Below, piece by piece: positions 15,149-21,867 of a DNA stretch of 22,303 nt. The stretch is from a virus: the IMG/VR virus record IMGVR_UViG_3300042384_000134, positions 1 to 22,303 of that record. One strand, 5' to 3'. Under the pieces are notes generated by a model. It saw only the letters and a list, made by a program, of their open reading frames with translations. It was not told where the DNA came from and made no database searches. The position numbers were made by a program, and so were the translations under genes. The stretch's first letter is position 1; the number at the start of each line of letters is the position of its first letter.

Positions 15149-15668
15149 CCTTAGGCATTTGTTTAGCTAACTTCTGACCTACCTCAACTAAGTAAGGAAC
15201 GGCAATCTCTGCCTTGAGCTCTCTGATTATCTTTGCTTTGAGCTTGATGTGTGCATCTGCATAGTGCTCAGCCTTTGTCAAGTCAGTACGTTTGAACAGG
15301 ATGGCCAGCATCTCTGAGATGTATCCCTTATGTCTTGAGTGCATAGCCTTATCGATGTGCTTTGTATCCCTAACAGATAGCTTGAAGGTATCCTCAAAGG
15401 CGGTGTAAGTGTAGTTCATGTGCTCAAAGGACGGTTGTAGCTCTGGCTTACCACTAAGATTGTTAAACTGCTTAACACATTCCTTGAACTCCTCAATAGA
15501 TACATCATCCCAGTCTGCTTCCGGCACTCCTAACAGAGTGAACACGTCAATGTGTTTCTCAATAGAATCCAGCTCTTGATTTGCATGGATTGTTGTGATG
15601 TCCTCGAACTGTTGCACCGTCAACTCATTCAATTGGTTGGGTACTTCTTTACCTAAAATTGTTACCAT
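15123..15668 (-). CDS. paralogue A of a divergent pair, possible tail-assembly chaperone
   Basis: 181 residues. VPNQLNELTVQQFEDI (9-24) aligns with LPKSWSEIDVLQFKEI of the next gene, and similarity continues through a helical region to about residue 120 (MLAILFKR versus ASIIYRK). Start: the ATG at 15668 (MVTILGKEV) is preferred; an upstream in-frame ATG would add six apolar residues (MLKIIF). It diverges from the protease gene across a 43-nt gap. Size and N-terminal pattern fit a tail-assembly chaperone, but such genes normally precede the tape measure on the same strand, so this is uncertain. Confidence 0.65.
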   Translation of the reverse strand: MVTILGKEVPNQLNELTVQQFEDITTIHANQELDSIEKHIDVFTLLGVPEADWDDVSIEEFKECVKQFNNLSGKPELQPSFEHMNYTYTAFEDTFKLSVRDTKHIDKAMHSRHKGYISEMLAILFKRTDLTKAEHYADAHIKLKAKIIRELKAEIAVPYLVEVGQKLAKQMPKDVPSEVVE

Positions 15669-15679
15669 AAATATAATTT

Positions 15680-15714
15680 TTAACAAATATAATACTTTTT
15701 ACAATATAGGCATG
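15680..15714 (+). promoter_or_regulatory. repeated phage promoter element, copy 4
   Basis: TTAACA (15680-15685), 14-nt spacer, then TACAATATAGGCATG (15700-15714), one base different from the other copies (C for T just before ATG). All of it lies in the non-coding gap between divergent genes, so the match is not a coding effect. Confidence 0.75.
15684..15691 (-). promoter_or_regulatory. possible host-type -7 box for the minus-strand pair
   Basis: Read on the minus strand this is TATATTTG, a perfect match to the -7 pattern TAnnTTTG, 15 nt before the ATG at 15668. No TTTG is seen at the expected distance upstream. It overlaps the TTAACA box of the opposing phage promoter. Confidence 0.35.
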
Positions 15715-16689
15715 GACAGACCAGTATACAAAATTACTATTGATGAGGCTTACTCTGATGGACAGGACCTGGGTGTGGAAATGATTGCCTTCACAAACAA
15801 GCCTGCAATTAAGGTCAAAGGGCTGGCATTCAATTCTCATGTTGCTCCTATGACATTCAGTGACTCAGTTAAGATGCGTATTGTTGCTCCTGCCATGATA
15901 CCTATGAACATCTATAGACAAGATGAGGATGGTGAAGAGTATGATGTGCAGTTCAGTTCAGAAGTGATTGAGCAGATACACGCTAAGTTTATGCTGAACC
16001 TACAGAACAAAGATATCTTTAACCTTGAGCATGATCAAGATGAGAAAGTTCCTGCATACATCCTTGAGGCCTGGATAGTAGACAGTCCAGAGACTGACAA
16101 AGCATTCACAACATACGGCATTGAGGTACCTAAGGGCACATTGATGTTGACAAGCCAAGTAACTGATAGAGAATACTATGATGCACTGGTTGAGTCTGGT
16201 CAGGTAGGTTACTCTATTGAGGGATTCTTAGGCATGAAATTATCGGAACAATTAAAATTAAATACAATGAAGTTACCAGATGGAGAACACATGATTGAGG
16301 ATAAGATCTACGTTGTTAAAGACGGAGAGATTATCGAGATCAAAGAAATGCCTACAGAGATGGAAGCAGAAATGGCTGCTGACCCAGTAGCAGAAGAGGA
16401 AGCTGAAGTTGCAGCAGAGAACCCAGAGGCTGAGGCTGAGGATGCTGAGGCTGATGCACCAGTACAAGAGGAAATGGCTATTGACCCTGCAGTTGATACA
16501 GAGGCTATCCTTGCTATCGTAGCACCAATGCTTGAGGAGCACATGAATGCAGTTATCAGAATGATTGCTGACTTAAAGAACCAACTTGAGGAGAGTCTTG
16601 CTGTTGAGACAGAAACAGAAACAGAGAGTGTGGAGTTGACTTCACATGAGAAATTTAAAGAATTTGTAAAATTTTCAAAAACCAAATAA
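15712..16689 (+). CDS. XkdF-like prohead protease fused to scaffold-like tail
   Basis: 325 residues. Residues 1-175 match the XkdF-type phage serine protease: NLEHDQ (104-109, H107), VPAYILEAWIVDSPETDKA (113-131) and QVGYSIEGFLG (164-174, S168) carry the likely catalytic His and Ser. Residues about 212-310 are an acidic Ala/Glu-rich segment with a predicted helix (IVAPMLEEHMNAVIRMIADLKNQLEE region), typical of a capsid scaffold. The fused protein would shape the prohead and then cleave itself and the capsid protein. The start at 15712 is fixed by the promoter element; an in-frame ATG at 15595 would run through the opposing gene. The capsid gene follows 1 nt after its stop. Confidence 0.8.
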   Translation: MDRPVYKITIDEAYSDGQDLGVEMIAFTNKPAIKVKGLAFNSHVAPMTFSDSVKMRIVAPAMIPMNIYRQDEDGEEYDVQFSSEVIEQIHAKFMLNLQNKDIFNLEHDQDEKVPAYILEAWIVDSPETDKAFTTYGIEVPKGTLMLTSQVTDREYYDALVESGQVGYSIEGFLGMKLSEQLKLNTMKLPDGEHMIEDKIYVVKDGEIIEIKEMPTEMEAEMAADPVAEEEAEVAAENPEAEAEDAEADAPVQEEMAIDPAVDTEAILAIVAPMLEEHMNAVIRMIADLKNQLEESLAVETETETESVELTSHEKFKEFVKFSKTK

Positions 16690-16690
16690 C

Positions 16691-17623
16691 ATGAACCGTA
16701 ATCTTAAATTCAATTTAGATATTGAAACAAACGCATTATTAGCTGCGAACCCAGAGGAGTTTTATTCAAAGGCTTATTTATCAAGCCCTGATATTCCTAA
16801 CAACTTTAGAACTTTACCAGGTGTGAAGTCAAAAACAAAATTAGCCAATGTAGTATTTGGTCAAGTGTTGCAAGCCTACAACTGTGCTTTCTTACCAAGT
16901 ACTGACCAATTAGATGCTATTGACATTGATGTATGTTCATTGTCTGCAATGGCTGAACTTTGTCAGTTCGATTTAGAGCAGTCTTTCTTAGCTTTGCAAA
17001 TGACAAAAGGATCTAATGGTGACTTCACTGTTGCATCTTTCATGGCATACTACTGGAATGAGATGGCTTTGACTATTGGTCAAGACATTGAGGTGTTGAG
17101 ATGGCAAGGTAATGATGCATCTCTTGATCCATTATTGTCTTTGTGTACTGGATACTTATTCAAGATGTTCTATGATACAGATGTTATAGGTTTATATGAT
17201 GGAGCTATCACTACATCTAATGTATTGACTCAATTAGAGGCTATGCTTAACGCTGCACCTGCATCTATAGTAAGACGTAAAGCTGACTTAAGATTCTACG
17301 TTTCAACAAACGTAGCTAACGCATATGAGTTGAAAGCTGCATCTGGTAACACTCAGACTTTCGTTACATTACCATTAGGATTAACTTTCTTAGGTATCAA
17401 TGTAGTGACTTGTGAAGGTATGCCAGATAACACTATGGTGTTGACTTTGAAAAATAATCTTATATACAGTTTCGATGCTGAAGGAGACTCTAAAGCATTG
17501 AAAGCCATCAACTTAACTGACACAGTTGCTGAGCCTGTATTGAGAACACGTGCCAACATGAAGGTAGGTTTCCATTATACCAACCCTACTGAGATTGTTT
17601 TGTATAACGCATTCTATATCTAA
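16691..17623 (+). CDS. major capsid protein (putative HK97 fold)
   Basis: 310 residues directly after the protease-scaffold gene and closed by a strong terminator. Helix/strand order fits a compact HK97-fold capsid protein: an N-terminal arm, a helix-rich middle (CSLSAMAELCQFDLEQSFLALQ; FMAYYWNEMALTIGQDIEVLRWQG), a domain with RRKADLRFYVSTNVANAYELK, and a strand-rich end (TRANMKVGFHYTNPTEIVLYN). No cleavage site can be placed with confidence. Lysine codons are mainly AAA (9 of 13), unlike the AAG-rich tail genes, which may reflect selection for strong expression. Assignment rests on position and fold-like features. Confidence 0.75.
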   Translation: MNRNLKFNLDIETNALLAANPEEFYSKAYLSSPDIPNNFRTLPGVKSKTKLANVVFGQVLQAYNCAFLPSTDQLDAIDIDVCSLSAMAELCQFDLEQSFLALQMTKGSNGDFTVASFMAYYWNEMALTIGQDIEVLRWQGNDASLDPLLSLCTGYLFKMFYDTDVIGLYDGAITTSNVLTQLEAMLNAAPASIVRRKADLRFYVSTNVANAYELKAASGNTQTFVTLPLGLTFLGINVVTCEGMPDNTMVLTLKNNLIYSFDAEGDSKALKAINLTDTVAEPVLRTRANMKVGFHYTNPTEIVLYNAFYI

Positions 17624-17627
17624 ATAT

Positions 17628-17658
17628 AAAGGGAGGTAGTAAGTGCCTCCCTATTTTT
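17628..17658 (+). terminator. intrinsic terminator after the capsid gene
   Basis: AGGGAGG (17630-17636) pairs perfectly with CCTCCCT (17646-17652) around a 9-nt loop, followed by ATTTTT. It lies between the capsid and putative major tail genes. Confidence 0.9.
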
Positions 17659-17678
17659 AACTTTTAAAAAATATACCT

Positions 17679-18218
17679 ATGAGCTGTGAAGCATTAATTG
17701 CCATCGAAAAAAGCTGTGATAACAACAGTGGTGGTATCAAAAGAATTTATATCAATCTACAGGATAACGTAGACATGGATACATTATCAACAATTAGCCC
17801 TGTTGTTAATCCTGGTGATGCCTATACTATTGACGCACTTGACTTAGTAGTTGCAGCAGATCCATTCACTGAGTTTGAGTTCAGACGTAACACATCTGGA
17901 TACACAGAGGAGAGCAATATTGACTTAATCAATGGCTCAAGTTTTGTAACTCAAACTATCAACCTAATGTTCCACAGAAGAGAGGCAGCTAAGTCAAATG
18001 CTATTAAAGTATTAGGCTCTGGACAGCAGTACTTATCTGCTGTAGTTGAGGACCAGAACGGCATCCTTTGGTTCTTCCCTTACTTGCAGTTGACTGCATC
18101 TGGTGAAGGCTCAGGAACAGCTCGTGCAGATGGCTCAAAATATTCCGTTACACTTCTTGCGGAGAATGACCAGTTGGCTTATACAATGACTACTGGTGTG
18201 TTGACTGGTTTACTATAA
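17679..18218 (+). CDS. putative major tail (tube) protein
   Basis: 179 residues, beta-rich, with a block FVTQTINLMFHRREAAKSNAIKVLG (about 88-112) and then LSAVVEDQNGILWFFPYLQLTASGEGSGTA. The size and a single domain fit a siphovirus tail tube protein, made in many copies. It is enclosed by two intrinsic terminators (before at 17628, after at 18235). AATATACCTATG at its start is a loose relative of the promoter core (11 of 15), but no upstream box is present. Gene call is sure; the tail-tube role is inferred from size, fold and neighbours. Confidence 0.65.
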   Translation: MSCEALIAIEKSCDNNSGGIKRIYINLQDNVDMDTLSTISPVVNPGDAYTIDALDLVVAADPFTEFEFRRNTSGYTEESNIDLINGSSFVTQTINLMFHRREAAKSNAIKVLGSGQQYLSAVVEDQNGILWFFPYLQLTASGEGSGTARADGSKYSVTLLAENDQLAYTMTTGVLTGLL

Positions 18219-18234
18219 CCCTATCATATCTATG

Positions 18235-18267
18235 AAGAGCCTCACTACTTAGTGGGGCTTTTTTTTA
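18235..18267 (+). terminator. strong intrinsic terminator
   Basis: AGCCTCAC (18238-18245) pairs with GTGGGGCT (18252-18259), 8 bp with one G-U pair, loop TACTTA, followed by a run of eight T (18259-18266). The -35-like box of the next promoter element overlaps the T-run. Confidence 0.93.
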
Positions 18268-18300
18268 ACAATTATTTTTTAGTAGTACAATATAGGTATG
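18265..18300 (+). promoter_or_regulatory. repeated phage promoter element, copy 5
   Basis: TTAACA (18265-18270), 15-nt spacer, TACAATATAGGTATG (18286-18300), ending with the ATG at 18298. It stands immediately after a strong terminator in non-coding DNA, where a promoter is required for the portal block, and so gives the best argument for promoter function. Confidence 0.8.
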
Positions 18301-18633
18301 ATATATCTTGAGAAAGACACAGTCAACTTGTTTGTTCTGACCTTAACAGAGGTTACAACCATCCCAGACGCATACTATTTATTTGAGTTTGAGGATGAGT
18401 TCAACACTGCACCCGACCCTATATACTGGGAAGGCACAGATACTTCTGTATATCCCTCAAGATTCAACCTATTCACACTTGATGAGCCCACAGATATTGA
18501 CTTCGTAAAGGGTCAGTATAGATACAAGGTGTATCAAAGCTCAGTCCCTACTATTGACCCTACTGGCTTGACCATGATAGAAGAGGGTAGGATGGTAGTG
18601 GCAGGTGTAACACTTAACTCAATATATGACTAA
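18298..18633 (+). CDS. hypothetical phage protein before portal
   Basis: 111 residues, beta-rich: YYLFEFEDEF, YPSRFNLFTLDEP, KGQYRYKVYQSS and a final MIEEGRMVVAG. The order of short strands suggests a single small beta-sandwich, as in head or tail decoration proteins, and similar proteins sit near structural genes in flavobacterial phages. It is the first gene of the unit after the fifth promoter element; its stop overlaps the portal ATG (TAATG). No function assigned. Confidence 0.65.
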   Translation: MIYLEKDTVNLFVLTLTEVTTIPDAYYLFEFEDEFNTAPDPIYWEGTDTSVYPSRFNLFTLDEPTDIDFVKGQYRYKVYQSSVPTIDPTGLTMIEEGRMVVAGVTLNSIYD

Positions 18634-19919
18634 TGGCATGGTATAGTAGATTCGTAGGCTCTAAGCCTAAAGCAACAGAAGTAGTGGAAGGATATCAATC
18701 TTTCAGCACTCCATTTGGTAACGTAGGCAATGCCAACTTATCACTGCCTTATGTCAATGGTAGATATCAGATAGCTGGCTATATACCATTTGGCCAGGAT
18801 AATATGTTCCCTGAGCTACTTAATCAGCTATACTATACATCACCATTGCACGGTGCCATTGTGGACTTCAAGACCAATGCAATAGTCGGAGGAGGGTATA
18901 CTCTTGAGACTGCTAAGATGTCCAATGAGGATAAGTTGAAGCTGTATACCTTTGAGAAAAAGATGAAGCTCAACAAGACCAGCAAGGCTATAGCTCAGCA
19001 GTTGATAGTACACCACAGAGTTTACTTCAAGTTATGCTATAATAAGAAAGGTGAGCTGTACAAGATAGAGAATGTATCACCTGAGAAGGTGAGAGTGGCC
19101 AGAGATAAGATAACATACTTCATGTGTGATGACTGGTCAGCTCGTATTGATATAGTACCTATCAAGAAAGCACATCCTGCCAACACTGACCTTGAGCAGT
19201 TATATGTATATGAGATAATGACCCTGGGCCAGGAGTGGTATTCACTACCTCAGTACACATCTGCTTTGAACTTTGCCTTCCTATCTGGTGAGCTTAGCTA
19301 CTTCGCTAAGAGTAACATACAAAACTCAGTGTTCCCTTCCTTTGCTATGATGTTCCCTAAGCGACCACAGAGTGAAGAGGAGAAGCACATGATCAAGCAC
19401 ACCATTGACAGGTTGAAAGGTGCAGCTAATGCAGGTAAGGCTGTAGCATTCTTTGCTAACAGTCAAGATGCATTACCAAAGATAGAGCCATTGCCTACCA
19501 ACAGCAATGATAAGCTGTTCCATGAAGCCTCTGCACTCAATACTGAGCAGATATGTTTCTCGCATACCATTGACCCTATCTTGATGGGAGTACGTACTAC
19601 AGGTTCTCTTGGCGGTGGGGCTGATATTAAGCAGGCTTACGTTGTGTTTGAGAAAAATGTAGTAATGCCATTGAGAGACCAGGTGGAGGAGATAGTGAAC
19701 GAGCTATTAGCACTGGCTAAGATACCAGGTGTGTACATGATTAACAACTTCCAGATTATCAATGAGACTATTGTAGAGATAGATGACAATGTATCTAAGA
19801 TATCTGATATTATTAATTCTGTTAATCCTGTACTGGCTGCTAAAATAATTGAATCTATGACTCAAAATGAGTTAAGGGAGTTGATACACTTACAACCTAT
19901 TGAAACACCTGCACCATGA
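18633..19919 (+). CDS. phage portal protein
   Basis: 428 residues. The sequence follows the portal pattern: an N-terminal region ending in YYTSPLHGAIVDFKTNAIVGGGY (about 67-90), a core with LIVHHRVYFKLCYNKKGELYKIENVSPEKVRV, and a C-terminal helical domain with FEKNVVMPLRDQVEEIVNELLA. The dodecameric portal forms the DNA entry vertex and docks terminase and connector. It overlaps the preceding stop by 1 nt and the connector gene by 4 nt (ATGA). Its place downstream of capsid, far from terminase, is unusual. Portal identity is fairly secure from architecture and neighbours. Confidence 0.8.
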   Translation: MAWYSRFVGSKPKATEVVEGYQSFSTPFGNVGNANLSLPYVNGRYQIAGYIPFGQDNMFPELLNQLYYTSPLHGAIVDFKTNAIVGGGYTLETAKMSNEDKLKLYTFEKKMKLNKTSKAIAQQLIVHHRVYFKLCYNKKGELYKIENVSPEKVRVARDKITYFMCDDWSARIDIVPIKKAHPANTDLEQLYVYEIMTLGQEWYSLPQYTSALNFAFLSGELSYFAKSNIQNSVFPSFAMMFPKRPQSEEEKHMIKHTIDRLKGAANAGKAVAFFANSQDALPKIEPLPTNSNDKLFHEASALNTEQICFSHTIDPILMGVRTTGSLGGGADIKQAYVVFEKNVVMPLRDQVEEIVNELLALAKIPGVYMINNFQIINETIVEIDDNVSKISDIINSVNPVLAAKIIESMTQNELRELIHLQPIETPAP

Positions 19920-20482
19920 ACTACTTTATAACAGAGACCTACCTTAAGACCAACACTCCTATCACAGCCAATGTGGATGTAACAGATGTTACTCCATACA
20001 TAGCTACACAGGCTCAGCTTAGAGTGATGCCTATCTTAGGAACAACCTACTATAACTATCTACTGGCAGCATACAACGGTCAGACGTTGACAAATGATGA
20101 GGAGGCACTTGTTGCCTTTATACAGCCAGTGATTGCATGGAGGTCAGCAGAGGATGCTGTCTTTGGCTTGACATACCAACTTAAGAACAAAGGACTACAG
20201 ACTCAATTCGGAGATTTCTCTGCATCTGTTAGCCGTAGTGAGGTTGCATTTGGTATGGAGCACTATGCACAGAAGGCTTCGTTCTTTGAGCAACGTTTGA
20301 TTAGGTACTTGATAGCTAATAAGGACTTATATCCTGGCTTCACTTCCCCTACCAACAGAGATACTGACCTTAGACCTATGATTGACAGATGCGATTGTGA
20401 CTGTGTAGGCCAATGCCATAGTGGATGCCCATGTGGAGGGATGAGAGAGAACGGATACAACAACTCAATACTGATATTATAA
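19916..20482 (+). CDS. DUF6712-like head-tail connector with Cys-rich tail
   Basis: 188 residues. The helical N-terminal two thirds (FITETYLKTNTPI, ATQAQLRVMPILGTTYYNYLLAA, FIQPVIAWRSAEDAVF, FFEQRLIRYLIANKD) resemble DUF6712, a Bacteroidota phage family I associate with head-tail connectors, and the position right after portal fits. The C-terminal tail is unusual: CDCDCVGQCHSGCPC (159-173) holds six Cys and a His within 15 residues, suggesting metal binding or disulfides. Its stop overlaps the next ATG (TAATG). Connector role inferred. Confidence 0.65.
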   Translation: MNYFITETYLKTNTPITANVDVTDVTPYIATQAQLRVMPILGTTYYNYLLAAYNGQTLTNDEEALVAFIQPVIAWRSAEDAVFGLTYQLKNKGLQTQFGDFSASVSRSEVAFGMEHYAQKASFFEQRLIRYLIANKDLYPGFTSPTNRDTDLRPMIDRCDCDCVGQCHSGCPCGGMRENGYNNSILIL

Positions 20483-20772
20483 TGCACTTTAACGAAATAG
20501 CCTTCACGATTATAACAATACTTATTTCAGGTGTAGCATACTTCCTGAAAGGGGTGCACTCAGATATCAAAGCATTAGCAGAAGAGCAGAAGAGAATTAT
20601 TGAGACTCAAGGAAGGCTCAAAGGTAAGATTGAACTGGTTGACAATGAGTCCAGGTTCAAGTATGAAGCCATTGAGAAGATGACTCAGCTTGAGATTAAG
20701 CACCTGGCAGAGCAAATCAGTGAGCTAACTCAGTCAGTGAAGAAACTAATAGAAGTACAATTAACAAGATGA
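20482..20772 (+). CDS. putative holin/anti-holin-like protein (TM plus coiled coil)
   Basis: 96 residues. One N-terminal membrane helix (about 5-22, IAFTIITILISGVAYFLK) is followed by a long charged coiled coil (GVHSDIKALAEEQKRI ... LEIKHLAEQISELTQSVKKLIEV), the layout of XhlA-type lysis-associated proteins. ATG 20482 overlaps the connector stop (TAATG); the in-frame ATG at 20425 would add 19 residues from within the connector gene. It sits with a second holin-like gene and a wall-active enzyme, so a role in lysis is likely but not proven. Confidence 0.6.
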   Translation: MHFNEIAFTIITILISGVAYFLKGVHSDIKALAEEQKRIIETQGRLKGKIELVDNESRFKYEAIEKMTQLEIKHLAEQISELTQSVKKLIEVQLTR

Positions 20773-20984
20773 GCATGAGAGAAAGATGGTCAGCTCCCAC
20801 TCCTAAGTTCTGGAAGAGAGTACAAAAAATAGCTATCACAGTAGGTGCTGTAGCAGGTGTTATCATTGCTGCACCTATCACATTGCCAGCAGCAGTAGTA
20901 ACTGTGGCAACATACGCTATCACAGCAGGTACTGTAGCGGCAACCTTATCACAATTAACAATAGAAAGCAATGAGCAACGTTAA
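20769..20984 (+). CDS. putative holin
   Basis: 71 residues. A charged N-terminus (MSMRERWSAPTPKFWKRVQK) leads to two apolar stretches (about 22-38, and 41-60) separated by LP, then a short polar tail. Size and topology suit a small two-helix holin, which would open the membrane at lysis. It overlaps the previous gene by ATGA and the enzyme gene by 14 nt, so the three are translated as one lysis cassette. Prediction only; no known holin family motif was recognised. Confidence 0.6.
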   Translation: MSMRERWSAPTPKFWKRVQKIAITVGAVAGVIIAAPITLPAAVVTVATYAITAGTVAATLSQLTIESNEQR

Positions 20985-21519
20985 GAGCTACACTGATAAG
21001 CAACTACTTGATAGAGTCAAGTCACTACCTACCTATAAGAACATACCAGCTGATATGTGGCTGTTGTTTGTTAGGTCAAATGAGGACGGTAACAACATCT
21101 TTGATGACAAATGCTACATTTTCAAGGGCTCATCCTTCCAATTTGTAACAAGTTGCACCACAAACAAAGGCAACAAAGGTACTGCTGTCATGGAAGCAGA
21201 CCAATGGAACTATGAATCGTATGCATACGGCAAGCACAGAGGCAAAATGGAGGCTCTTAGACAGGTTAAAGGCGTTCCATACAGGCGTGACTATACCAAT
21301 GATGGTAAAACGAACCCCACAACGGCTGTAATGACTGATTTAATATTCCTTAATATCCATGGAGCGACATATAACAAGGGTAGTCAACAAGTGGCAACAC
21401 AAATAGGTGGCTGGTCAGAGGGATGTTTGGTCCTTAACAACAACCCAGAGTATGAACGCATGGTAAAAATGGCAAAGGATCAACCCAAAGTATCAATAGT
21501 TTTATTAAATGAGTTCTAA
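20971..21519 (+). CDS. putative lysis enzyme, L,D-transpeptidase (YkuD)-like motif
   Basis: 182 residues. The C-terminal half contains FLNIHGATYNKG (126-137, H130) and GGWSEGCLVLN (146-156, S149, G151, C152), which together recall the His...SxGC catalytic signature of YkuD-type L,D-transpeptidase folds and of related phage lysis enzymes. The gene directly follows two holin-like genes. The N-terminal part (YTDKQLLDRVKSLPTYKNIPADMWLLFVRS) is helical. No signal peptide, so release through a holin would be needed. Enzyme family uncertain; a role in cell-wall cleavage at lysis is the best guess. Confidence 0.6.
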   Translation: MSNVKSYTDKQLLDRVKSLPTYKNIPADMWLLFVRSNEDGNNIFDDKCYIFKGSSFQFVTSCTTNKGNKGTAVMEADQWNYESYAYGKHRGKMEALRQVKGVPYRRDYTNDGKTNPTTAVMTDLIFLNIHGATYNKGSQQVATQIGGWSEGCLVLNNNPEYERMVKMAKDQPKVSIVLLNEF

Positions 21520-21520
21520 T

Positions 21521-21766
21521 ATGGCAAAGAAAGTAGGCAGACCTAAGAAAGTGGATCTAATCATAGAGACCAACAAGGCAGAGATTGAGTATCACAAAGA
21601 TGGCACTAATCATGACCTAAAGTATGACGGCAAGAAGGTAGATGTGCACATCACAAAGGATGAGACTGGCACTAAAGTAGAGGTAGTATCTGAGAATAAG
21701 TTTATGAAAGCTCTTGCAACCTTAGCCTCTAAATTCATAGTCAAAAGATTCAAGAAATCTAAGTAA
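21521..21766 (+). CDS. small basic protein with GRPKK motif
   Basis: 81 residues. The N-terminus MAKKVGRPKKVD carries a basic GRP motif like an AT-hook, suggesting DNA binding. The middle is a run of short strands (EIEYHKDG, KKVDVHITKDETGTKVEVVSE), and the end is Lys-rich. ATG 21521 directly follows the lysis enzyme stop; an in-frame ATG at 21509 overlaps that gene and adds four residues. No family was recognised. Last gene before a promoter region, so probably the end of the late unit. Confidence 0.55.
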   Translation: MAKKVGRPKKVDLIIETNKAEIEYHKDGTNHDLKYDGKKVDVHITKDETGTKVEVVSENKFMKALATLASKFIVKRFKKSK

Positions 21767-21772
21767 ATTTAA

Positions 21773-21792
21773 ATTAACATTCTATTGTTAAT
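21773..21792 (+). repeat. perfect inverted repeat, possible operator or weak terminator
   Basis: ATTAACA (21773-21779) and TGTTAAT (21786-21792) are exact reverse complements around TTCTAT. A 7-bp AT-only stem without a clean T-run is a poor terminator, but it lies 18 nt before the -33 box of the next promoter and could bind a dimeric regulator. Confidence 0.4.
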
Positions 21793-21810
21793 AACTTTTA
21801 TTGCTAATTA

Positions 21811-21842
21811 TTTGCGTAAATGAAAAAACTTATCTACATTTG
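21811..21842 (+). promoter_or_regulatory. host-type Bacteroidota promoter
   Basis: TTTG (21811-21814), 20-nt spacer, TACATTTG (21835-21842): both boxes match the Bacteroidota -33/-7 consensus (TTTG, TAnnTTTG) with near-ideal spacing. It faces the zinc-finger gene at 21868. This is the strongest sequence clue to the host phylum. Confidence 0.85.
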
Positions 21843-21867
21843 TAAGGTAATCAAAACATAAAAGCAA

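Noticed and set aside
14822-15170. Plus-strand open frames opposite the minus-strand pair
   Set aside because: Short, low-complexity translations with no sensible domains; the minus-strand frames are longer and are paralogous to each other.
15595-15711. Longer start for the protease gene
   Set aside because: The extension runs antisense through the minus-strand gene and its promoter gap, and ATG 15712 is fixed by the promoter core and the family's usual start.
17667-17681. AAAAATATACCTATG before the putative major tail gene as a sixth promoter copy
   Set aside because: Only 11 of 15 core bases match and the position of the upstream box falls in the terminator stem.
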